Origin: Acanthochromis polyacanthus
Lineage: Eukaryota; Chordata; Actinopteri; Pomacentridae
Direction: 5' to 3'
Assembly: GCF_021347895.1 (NCBI RefSeq)
Contig: NC_067117.1
Coordinates: 17,455,858-17,519,857, forward strand
DNA: 64,000 nt
The position numbers were made by a program, and so were the translations under genes. Shown piece by piece: positions 22,776 through 59,100 of this stretch. The notes below the pieces were generated by a model. The model was not told the DNA's origin, did no database searches, and saw only the letters and a list, made by a program, of their open reading frames with translations. The stretch's first letter is position 1. Each line of letters opens with the position of its first letter.

Positions 22776-25181
22776 TACGTAGGCTTCGGAGACATGAAGA
22801 AATGAGAACATTACAGTAAAGCGATGTTTACCTTTTTATTTCATCTTAATATTCTGTACAGTTCTACTGATATATTTATACACACTTCTTCAAATAAAAC
22901 AAAATAAATTGCCCAAAAAAAGCATTAAGTCTCAACATCCTTGACGTAATATCATGAGGATGGTGTGAACTATGAAATAAATAAAACACACACACACGCA
23001 CATGCACTCACACTCACACTGAGGATTTGTTGGAAGGACACGAGTGTTAAAGGGACTGGGGAGAGAAAGAAAACATCCAGCACCACCCAAGAAACACATG
23101 CAAAAGCACCCATACATATACTCAGGCACCTGTGTGCTGAATCACACCTTACATGGACACAAAGGGGCACATGAAACAAAAGGCACTGCCAGCAGGAACA
23201 GCTCAGGCTTTGGGTGGTGATGGTAAAAAAAAATAAAATAAAAAAAAAAAGGTCTGGGTTTACTGAGAAGCATGTGCTTATGGACAACAGGCCTCATTCA
23301 TTAGTATTTCTATGGAATCAACGAAGAAACAAGAATGAGTGAGAGTTTTTAGAATGTTTTGATGAAAAGCATTAATTTTTTGAAACATGCATGCCCAATA
23401 GTTTTCTTTTGTAACCTAATTTGCAGCTGAAATGTGCTATTGTAATACATGTGCACTCAGTGCATGTCCTGATACTCAATAAGTGAGGCCCATTCAGGGA
23501 GCGCTGATGACACACAGACACTCATTTTAAAACACTATTCACATTTTCCTCACTGCCCAAGATGAGCACACACACCAACCAGTAGGAATGATACAAAAAA
23601 AAAAAATCTGAATATTCATAATTACAACAAAGTTAAACCTTGTCACTCTTTTTCCAGTGTCTACATAATACATATGCATTGCAAACACATCATTGGTACA
23701 TCATAGCCATTATCATGAATTTTATATGTTTTCATTTCTTTCTTTTTTGGGTGGAAGGCAGGGAGATAAAAGGAAAAAAAAAACATAAATGCATGCCCTG
23801 CCCCAGATTTACGGGCCATTTACTGACCTGCATCTATATGTGCAAAACAGAAGCTGGTTTGATTTTTTACATACTTCACCTTTAATTTAACAAACTTCCA
23901 ATTGTCTCTGATCTTGTTCAAATCCTCTCAGTAGATCTGCCCCTCTAAGCTTTGGTGTAAAAGTCCTCACACATTCAAATACACCCCCAACACATGTACT
24001 GTATGTAAAGTGTATCAGTAAAGGTATGTGGATTGCCTCTCTCAGTAGGCTTCATTTGCAGGTGGAGCTCATGCAAGGCTTGGTGAGATCAGGATTTATG
24101 CAGGGGCAAGGAGAAATGATACCACAGTTATCATCTGAGAAAATGTTAGGATTGTGTGTGAGTGTTTGGAGGAGCGAGGAGAGAGGCGCTAACAGGGTCT
24201 GATTGAAGATCTCTGCCAGCGAAGCACCTGACAGTATCTTCATGTCTTCAAGTCTCGTCACGTGGCGTAAAGGACAGATAAGCATGTGCTAAAACAGGGT
24301 GGTGCAAGGTGGAAAAGGGTTCTATTTCCTCCCCTTAGGTTTACTCTTTGCTCAACACATGCTCCCTGAGAAAAATCAGAGGATGGATCTCACTTTCTTA
24401 TACCTCCACTCTTTCTTTTCTTTGATTTGGAAGCAAACAGCCTCCTGCTTCCTACTCTAGCTTAAAGCAAAGCACCAATAACCAGTTCTCCAACCCCCAA
24501 CTCAAAACACACACACCCCCCGTCACAAATCCACATCTCTTCAATTTCAGCAACAAAAATAACATCTGGTGACAGGCAATACATCAATTTCAAGAAAACA
24601 ACAAGGAAAAAAGAAAACAGTGTGATTGTCCTTCCATCCCAATGAGATGCAGAAAAAAAGTAATCATGCCTTGTGTGTTAATCCTAACTCTATGTGCAGG
24701 GGAGATGAGCTGAGAGAGACCCATGCATAAGTAACACTTGCAGTAGCAGCAGCAGTAGCAGAAGAAGAAGAGGGAATCTTTAAAAAACACCGTTGATTCA
24801 TATCAGTCCCAAGTGAGATCTCAAGTCGGAGTTACAGTACAGATCCTTCTGGGTGTGTGTGTCCTTGGCAAAGAAAACACAACTTGTCCAATCAGCTCGA
24901 AGACCACACACCCTGTAGCCTTTCGCATCACTTTCAACTCCTGATTCTCTCTGCAGGGAGCAGATGTGTGGATGGTGGGGGGATGGGCTTGTATGCGTCC
25001 TGAGAAAGGATATGCAACTGTGTGTGATTTGTGTGCATGTTTGTGTGTGTATGTACGTGGAGCGTGAAGAAAAGTTCCGCTCGTGCTCGACTCTCTGAAT
25101 AGATTCTGGGGGTCTTGAGGGATCAGTGTTCAAAGGGTCAGTGTCTCCCTGGGTTGAAGTCATAAGGTAACAGGTGAGGGG

Positions 25182-50031
<24,850 letters not shown>

Positions 50032-50220
50032 TATCTAGTTTCCCGGTAGTGTGTGTGTTCGGCTGTACGGAGTGTGTATTAGTGTGTTTTGCCCTGAATG
50101 TAAACTCACTTCTCGGCCCGTCACGCGTGTAGTAGTGACGCATTGGGAACCCAACAGCTTTAAATGCCGAGAGCGCGCCCCTCCTACAGCTGCGGGGGCG
50201 CGCACTAATCCCAGCTTCAC
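50032..50220 (-). promoter_or_regulatory. rassf5 NORE1A promoter / 5' UTR region
   Basis: GC- and CpG-rich sequence immediately upstream of ATG 50031. It holds two CRE/AP-1-like half sites (CGTCA at 50119-50123 and TGACGCA at 50136-50142), a nearby inverted CCAAT (ATTGG at 50142-50146) and a GC-box-like stretch (about 50165-50205). No TATA box is obvious. Function is inferred from position. Confidence 0.45.
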
Positions 50221-52752
50221 ACTTAGTAGCATTTAATGAATTATTAAGCAGCTTGCTGCCTCCCCGGATAACAACAGTAAACTTTCTGACGACTCACTGC
50301 AATTTGTTAGCCGTTTTACTGCAGCCAGACATTTACTGTAGATGAAGCCACAGTTATAATCTTCTGAAACCACTGGGACTAAAAGTAGACTACAGAAAAG
50401 AACCTGGCACAAGACAGAAACCACAATCACAGATCAAAAGCTGTGGAGGGCAATCAGACTGGATTAATCAGTGTAATATGAAGAATATAATCATTATAAT
50501 GATTTAGGTTTTACATTTGCAAAGAGTTTAAAAAATATGGCACAGCAAATTTCACCTAAGGAGCCACGATTTGACATCTGGTGACTAATCTTAGACTAAG
50601 TGAAGCTGTCTACATACCGTAAACAAACAAACAAAAACTGTAAAAGCAATCTGACAGTAAATGTGCAACAAAAAAATGACACAAAAGTGGAGCATTGTAA
50701 CGTAAAACAGTAAAAATAACAGCAAATATCTGTAAAATAATTATATTTTTCCAGTAACACATTACTGTGCATTGTAAAAGAACAAATTGCTATTTGTAAA
50801 AATACAGATTTTTGATGTTGACATTATGTACAATTTGACAATTTTCTTCTTACAATCAACATGTTAAATAAATATCTTTTTATTTCTATGATTTTACTAC
50901 ATATTATTTGTAAAAACAAACAAAAACAAAGCAGCGAGAATCTGTAGAATACCAGTAAACTGTATAAAAAAAAAGGAAAAAAAATGTTTAGAAAGTACAT
51001 TTTTTTACACTGTAGATTTACTTTTATAAGGCCATAAAGCAGAACTGTTGTGCCACTATTGACACAATCACTATCTCACTAACAAATAACCAATAACATA
51101 CAAAGAAACCGGTGTGTAGGAATGAACCAGGAGTGTTGGTGTGGGCCTTGATGAATATTGCCTTGATGTAGAGGAGAATCAAAGCCATCAAAAACACATT
51201 GTCACACAGTGTATATGCTTGAAACAGTAATAAAAAAAAACTTTCCACTTTGCCAAAAGCACGTCATATGAGCTGCAAAAAAACCACAGAGTCTGTTGAG
51301 CTCATCCCCCTAGTGAGGCTGAGAAACACCCACAGCTCTCCTCGAGACTGGGTAGAAAACTTTGTTTATTACAGTTGACTTGTGAGAGTCACAACTGTTA
51401 TTTTTGTGTTCAGTTTTTTGAGCACTCCTGTCACACAGTCATTCATGACCTTACAGAATTTCCAGAGTGTGTTGTTTCTTCATCACTGCCAACTGACAAG
51501 ACAGGACATGAAATGACTTTTACTTTCACTTCACAACCTGAAAATAGGCTCAGGTCACATTATTTCACAAGAGTGGAAGACTAAAAAACGTGGCAATAAA
51601 CACAATAAGAAAAGAAGTACATTTAAAAAAAAATCTTAACCTCATGCACTGCCCTTTGATAAACAACTAATACTAAGGTCTGGGATTTCCCCACAGGGTG
51701 GCCCACACGGGTTAATGTCATTTCATAATGTTTTTCTGCTATACACTCACTAACTGTTAGCCACATGCAGCTCTGTGAAGAAAGGGGGACTCTGTGGTGG
51801 GTGCTGAGTTTCCCTGATTGTGCTTCTTCTTTTTCACGGTGAATCCCACGATAAAATACAGAGAAATAACTTATTATTCCAGTAAAACATCAACAGGAAC
51901 AGAGACAAACTTGAAAACCACAAATGGCAGTGCAGTTTGTCTGGAGATTCTGTTAGTCAATGATGCTACCAATCACTGAATTTACAATGATATACTAAAA
52001 GAAAATGTACAAACACAGTCATTTCAGACTATTTCAGACAACACACACACACACACACAGATTGGTCTACATGAGAGCTTACACACATACAAGTATCCTG
52101 ATTAAAATCCAGTTTTGGTTTACCCTCGTCCAGTTTTATCAAACCTGGAGTTCTTCAGGTTTCTAAACAAACTACTGTCGCTGAGATGGTGGGATAGCCT
52201 TGATACTGCTACAATCACACTTACAGGGACGTGAATAACCAGATTACTGAGGCTCTATTGTACACATTACATCTCAAACATGATCAAAATAAGGAAAAGA
52301 CTCACAACCAGGATACAAATACAAATATATATGCACTCAAAGATTGAGTCAGGTTAAATTCACCATTAAATATTTCCACAATCTGCTTTTTCTGCTGGGC
52401 AAATAACAAGCAACCACAAAAACAGCCCAACTGCTGACTTGGCATCCATTCCGCTTTATCCTGACAGTCTATCACAATGGCAGCCTATTAAAAATACAAT
52501 AACACTAAAGGCATTAATGAGGTTTGTATTGAACTGCTGTACTGCTGGCCTTTCCTCCTTTGTCTTTCTGTGCATCTCTAAACTGAGTTTCACATTTTAT
52601 CGATTGCCTTCAGCTGCTTCCTCTTCATACAGCAGTCCTTGAGAAAAGCATCCACTAAATTGTTCATTAATGGCTGTTCAAACGAGGCGATTGTCAGAGA
52701 GAGTGCGTGTGAATTTGTGAGTTTAGGATGCGCAGATGTTGCACTTTTTTTG
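50220..52752. other. intergenic between rassf5 promoter and ikbke stop, including ikbke 3' UTR
   Basis: No gene recognised. The AT-rich stretch 50620-51020 with repeated CAGTAAA/CTGTAAAA words looks like a degenerate fish repeat. A (CA)n run of about 10 units lies at 52040-52060. Confidence 0.5.
51365..51370 (-). terminator. possible ikbke polyadenylation signal (AATAAA)
   Basis: A minus-strand AATAAA lies about 1.4 kb past the ikbke stop codon. I did not see a nearer canonical hexamer. Tentative without transcript data. Confidence 0.25.
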
Positions 52753-53160
52753 TCACAGTGTAGACGGCCGGGTCAGACTCGGGCCCAGAGCTGCTGAAGG
52801 GTTCACTGCTCCCAGACTACAGGACCAAAGAAACACAGTCATCGTTATGCTGAATGCGAGTTATGACAGATGAGATTTATAGACAGGAGACGGTCACTCA
52901 ACTGACCTCTCAATAATGCTGTTGTTGCACTGCAGCTCCCTCACCAAGATCTCCATTTCCTCCTTCAAATGGTGCATCCTATAATAAAGCATGAGGCATT
53001 GTCAGGGCAAACTGGGGAGCTGTCTCCATTTTACACACACATAGACGCACGCAGACACAAAGACAGACCTGGAGACCATCTGGTCCTTGTCTCTGGGTGC
53101 GATTCCAGGCTGCTGTCCTTCCCTCTTGGACTGCAGATTGAAAAGGATTCTGTCCATCGC
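52753..53160 (-). CDS. ikbke: ikbke exons 53160-53069, 52978-52907, 52816-52753: C-terminal adaptor-binding region and stop
   Basis: Exons of 92, 72 and 64 nt. The second holds [20 protein letters not shown], matching the [20 protein letters not shown] helix of TBK1 that binds TANK, NAP1 and SINTBAD. The last gives a 20-residue Ser/Pro/Leu-rich tail not conserved with mammals, and the stop at 52753-52755. Confidence 0.9.
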
Positions 53161-56100
53161 CTGAGGAGGACAGATGAGACATTACATCACCACTGAGATC
53201 CATGACATCACCGACACCAACATCTCCTCAGTGCTGTGTCAGCACCAGAGAATGCTCCCATTATCATTCCGCTACATGAGAAAAACACTCCAGCTTGTTT
53301 GGATTTCTGTAAACCAATCACAATCGCCTTGGCAGTGCTAAAGCCCAGAATTCAGCAGTGGCCACCCAGTAAAATAATGTCAGGCCTGGGTGGGGAAGAC
53401 TTGTTTTGGAAGGACATTTGGCACATGATGAGGCGAGCACTGTCATTAAAATGGAAAAAGTCTACACAGAAGAACAGGATCGACTATCAGATATGACTTT
53501 TACTGATAAAAACAGACATAATTAGATATTTTAAACTCTGTGCACTTAAGGTGAAGCCTGTCTATACTTCAGCTACTTTTGATTCCTGCAGTGAAGAGAA
53601 TTTAAAAACAGGAACAGCAACAGGGAAAAGGGAAAAGAAATACGTGCTAAAATGTGCAACCGATGGCAAGATTACCCACAATCTACATTTGATGAGTCAG
53701 ACATTTATGATGATTCAAAAACCTTTCAAGTGAAAACAAAAAAGAAAAAGTGTAAAATAGTAGAGCACAAATGATTCTAACACTGCATGAACACAGCGTC
53801 AGGTACAGGCTTGACCTTTCTGCTAACAGATCGTCTACGGGGCCCCGTTTCAAACATGATGAAAAGCATGAAAACTGATAATGTTCACCTTATTCTGACG
53901 CTGCTCACTCATCTCCAAGTCCGCCAACAAGCCTGTGGAGAAAGAACTGAAGTCCTGTAGTCGAGTCTGCATGTCCAGCATAACACTGCAACAAAAAGGA
54001 AAACACACCTGAGTAAGTTAAAAGTTACCGTCTTTACAAAATCCTAAAGCCTGCTGGATTTTAAACAAGCAAGAAGAACTGCAAATGTTTAATGTTAAAA
54101 CATTTTAATAGGCCATGAATTACTCCTCTGTGATGTGCCGTTTGGTCAGGAAATGACACAGAACTAAGTTAAATTCATTATCGCCCAGAGAATCATTTTA
54201 TGCCGTCTCATTTCAAATTTCCCCAATATATACAGTTTTCACTTACCCAACTCTGTAAAAGCAATCATTTTAATTTCATCTCCACAACTTTGAAACCAAT
54301 AGAGACTCAGCTGCAATCAGCGACCACTGACAAAAATTCAGGGACTTTTTTGTCTGAATGCAGTTCAGTTGAAAGTCCCTGAATTTTTACAAACAGTCGA
54401 CAGGAAACAAATGTGGAGATACATTAAAAATCTAAGTTATGCAACATTTTTTCAGTAATGGTAACACAGTGGGTACTTGAAAAAAATGTACGTTGTTTTC
54501 AGTTTTTAAATTTGTACAAAACACAGCGAAGTTCATCTTTTTTTGGTTTACAGCATTTTTACTTTGTTATACTGCACAAAATCTATTTTCAAGCTCTCTG
54601 TCATAGTTGTGCTGTTTCTATAGAGGTTAAAGACTTTACATTGCAGTGAAAAATGAGCCCACAGCAAGAGTCAAAGTAGCAGGTTAAACAGAAGTTTAAT
54701 GATTCAGAATGCACTGCTGAATAGCAATGTCTTACTGGTCTTTGCTAATCATCTTCACACGAGCTTTCATCTATATTAATGGTTGATGCTACGGGTACGG
54801 ACCCGTACCCGTAGCATCTGTACTAGAGGTACGGACCCGTTAAGGTCACTGAAGAGCTGGCGCCGGTTAACTACTATTTGCTGCACATTACAGGCAGTTT
54901 ATATGAATGACTTTGACGGCGAACATTGTATAATTTCACCAAAAATACACCGTCTCCTCTCACACTTTAGACATTGCAGTTTTTACGCTTTTAGACGCCG
55001 TGTATAAATTGTTTGAAGTCCAGTTCCTATTAAGTAGTTTACCGCGTTCAGTGGTGGAAGCGGCTGACGAACTCCATTGCAAATGTTCCCATTTAATTTC
55101 GGACGCTAATTTACAAGATAAAGTTAAGGATGTCGAATATGAAACAAACACTCGTGAATGGTGAGGAGCAGCTCTTTAATTCGGCATGAATTAAAAAAAA
55201 CCACAAACTCGATTTACTGTGATATTGTGAGATTTGTTTGTGGTGATGTAACTTAGCCATTCAACAGAGTCCGCTAACATGAAAGTGACTGCCGTGCAGT
55301 GTCTGTGTTGACAGACGCAGAAAATACGTCAGGGTTTTGTTTAGGTTGTTAATATGTAATAGTCTGTCGCTACTTTTGAAGGTAAAAAAATACTTGTAGT
55401 TTGCTGGCTGTTAGTTCCGCCATTTGTTTTGTTTGCTGTTTGTGCTTTATTGGAACAGGGTCACGTGAATAAAAATTTTTGCTATTTTTAATAGCAGTGC
55501 TGATTTCAACCCCCAAATCACTGTCCGTGAAAAACTCAGATAATGATATTTATAAGACATTATGCATGATAGAAAAGAGAACAGCAGATGACTGATATGA
55601 CAGGCTCGGCACGCAGATTCCCCTCGAATCACGGAAGCGCCTTCATCACTCGGATTACTAAGCCGGCTCATTAATATTTATGTACGTCGGATTACCAGCC
55701 AATCACAAAGCGCGTTCATCAGCCGGCTCATTAATATTCATGTCCGTCTCATTAATATTTATGGTAAGGGAAAGTGCCGTATCCGCAGGCCACAGGCTAC
55801 GGGTACGGGTCCGTATCTGTAGACACTACCTATATTAATGTCTGTCAAACCAAACAAACATTACTTTATTGTTACTCCGCAAGACTGGTTAGGATAAGAA
55901 CCCTCATGCAAAGTTCACATTGTTTCTACTTTCTCTGACCTGCTCCACGTCCTTGTTGACGCTAAAAGCTCTTTGTATCGGTGCACGTAGTCCTCTCTGA
56001 AGAGAGATTTCACTCGCTTAATGTGGGATGACAGGTGGATTCTGGCAAGTAAGATTGACAAGCAGATTAGTGGTGAGGCTCAGATGCTTCACAGGCTGGA

Positions 56101-59100
56101 ACACCAGCTGCGTGGTCAAATAAATCCTGAATAAAAGACACATACTCACTTCTCAAACTTGTGGATTTGCTCGTCGTTATATGCCAGCTCTGTGGTATAA
56201 ATTGGAATCTTGTCAGGTGAATAATAGAATACACAAACATCAAATACATTGTACATGCAATCAGAGAAGTATGCGTACTTCCGGTCAGTCTGTCTTTACG
56301 ATACTGCTGATGAATTGCCATTATCTTCTGCAGCAGCATCTCCATCTTCTGGCAGCTGAGGGAGACAAGAAGTCCAAAATGAAACGACAAGAACCCTTCT
56401 GGCCACCCTGAAGCTTTGCATTCCGGCTCCCCTAAAGTACCTCTTGTCATTGGCCAGGGTCTCTGCCAGTTTGGCCTGTTCTATCTGCAGGTGGTCCAGT
56501 TGGTTCTGAAACTCTTGGATACCCGTTGTGTATATCGGCAGATGTTTATGGACCTGTAGAGAGAGCAGCCAAAGAGTGTCATACCCGCTAAATGCAGGGA
56601 AAACAAATCTGTACTCATGCACTCTGGATTGGTCAACATATACACCATCAGTTTAAATGCTGCTATAATACCAAGGCAATGTGAATCCATTTCAAATACT
56701 ACCTTCTACAGTTGCCACCAACAATATGTAATATAGTACTTCATAATCCATGTAGGGATCCAGTGTCTCCTCCAAGGACATATTAGATATGTGGCCTTCA
56801 AAGCAGGCTCCTTTGCTTAAATAATAATGACTCCTTTCTCACGGAGTTCATTGGCGCTTGTTTTGGTCCTTTCATGTTTCATTCTAACTACACAAAAGTA
56901 CCAGTTTATCAGGAACACTAAGTTAAAAGTCATGCGTTTAGTCTACACGCTAAGTAAAATCAAAAACTGCAGCTTCCAAAGTAATGATATGATGAATGAT
57001 GAATTGTCTGGTAAATTAATAATGCTTAATAAATGGCATTTTAAGATAATCAGTCCTGGCTAATTAACTCACGATAGGATTGAATGATTTGGCGGAAAAT
57101 GTCTAATTGCTTTACAATATAATTTTTTAGAGTAAAGCTTCAGTTCACTGTGTAAACGTTGTAAAACCTGAGGGAGCTTTACCACAAGAGATCAAAAGCA
57201 AGACTGAAACAGGAGGAATGCATTTGTAAAACCCCTGACACCAGTTTGAACCCTGGGTGGGATGTGGTGCAAAATATATATCCTAAACTGCAGCATCTGC
57301 AATTTGTTAACTGCACTGTTTCAATTTGCGATTTTGATTTGCCCTAATTTACAGCATTTCACAAGGCCAGAAACCAAATAAATAATGCAGAATCTGCAGT
57401 AGGGCAGCCTTACCGGTCATTCTTAGAGGGTGCTGTGAAACAAAGAGAAACTTGCCAATGCTGATGTAATTTTACCTGAGAGCAAACGGTGAGACTTCAC
57501 TTTCTTTCCTTCAAAGCTAAGTATATTTAATTTGCCACACTTCATAACATATACAGTGTTAACCATCTGTATAATTAGGATGAGTTTGGTTTCCTGCCTA
57601 AGAAAAGCTACATTACTTTAGTTGGGAATTGTAATGCAATAAGCCTTCAGCTAGCTAAACAAAGTTAGAGGGCTCAAAACACGACTGCATGAGCGTCCCC
57701 AGCCTCCACTCTTACTTCTGAGATTTGTCATGTGGGATGGTTGTGGGACAACATGCAAATGTAACTGTTAGCCTTAGAAAAGACTAAGCTTTACACTGGG
57801 AGTTCATTTCTTACTAGTATTATACTTGACACCTGGGGATTCATTGATACGTGACTAAACTCTTACATACTGCAGCCGCTAAAAACCAACAATATCATGG
57901 GAAGAACCCTCATCAGTAAACCACTACTTCAAAACGACCACGACCGACTAAATCAATTCAAACAAAAACCAACTTCTACACCTTCATGAGATAGGACTTA
58001 CTGTATAACTGTTGCATTAGTTGTACTTCAGTGTACATCATATAAAAAAAGAGAAGAAGCGTATGTACTTATCGTATATTGAACAGTAAGTGGGGAAAAA
58101 AGAAATTTGGATAAGCCAATTCCCACTGCTACTCTGTACAGCCACATTAGTCAAACTGGTCTCTGATGATGCTTTTCGAAGACACTCACCTGCTGTAGCT
58201 TTTGACTGTGATCAGCTGAGCCTTGATTTTCTGAAGTGTAAGGGCTTCTAAGGACCGAAAAAGATATGAGAGGACAAAAAGAAAAACAGTTAAAAATGAG
58301 AATATTACACTCTTACACACATAATGAATTTGCTGTATTTATACCAAAAAACATGAATAAACTTACAGTGTTTGAAATCTGTGATCTGCACTGAGACAGG
58401 ACTGCAATCTAAGAGTGATCATCGCGATACTGTGCATGGCTTCTCCGCATTCACTGCGCATCTTCATCCTGAGAAACGATCAGAGTGTAAAATATGGAGA
58501 CACAGAGGAGTAATGGAGGGGATAAGAGTTTGAAAAGGGCCATTACCTTGAGCCATCTCATACATCACTCAGAGCAGGGAAACAAATAATCTCTATTTTA
58601 GCATGCGTGCTTCTCACATGTAGCTGTAGTATCCCTGCAGCAGCAGCTCTCGGTGTGTGTGGAGCAGCTGTACTATCCTCAGGTACTGGTGGATGACTCC
58701 GACTATTACCTGGAGACAACAAGGGGATAAGAGGAGAAAACTAATTAGGACTCACATGAGAAATGAACCTAACATTAGGCATAGGTGGGACAGAAAAGCA
58801 GTGGTACCTTGGAGAAACTGTAGTCCGCCATGACATCAAACCTGGATGGAATGACTGGAGTCTCTGCTACAAAACAAAGAAGAAATCCACACCCCCAAAA
58901 ACATAGGATTTAAGGTAGTGTACGCTCACACATTACTACAAAGACGATAGCAATCTTTTATAAATAACCTTTATTTTGCATAATACAGGTAGAGCATGTT
59001 AAACTGAAATACGAGTCATAATCAAAACAGCGAAGGATAAAGGATAGAGAAAATCAGAACATGACAGAATCATATCAAAGCTGCACATGACTTTGTTTTT

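Larger units (their letters stand above)
19050..25181. other. intergenic between dyrk3 promoter and rassf5 stop, including rassf5 3' UTR
   Basis: No gene is recognised; in particular no EIF2D exon on either strand. It contains an AT-rich diverged tandem duplication (19157-20030) and paired hairpin MITEs (22229-22775). The part adjoining 25181 should include the rassf5 3' UTR; AATAAA-type hexamers on the minus strand occur far out (for example 22835-22840), so the UTR end is undetermined. Confidence 0.55.
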
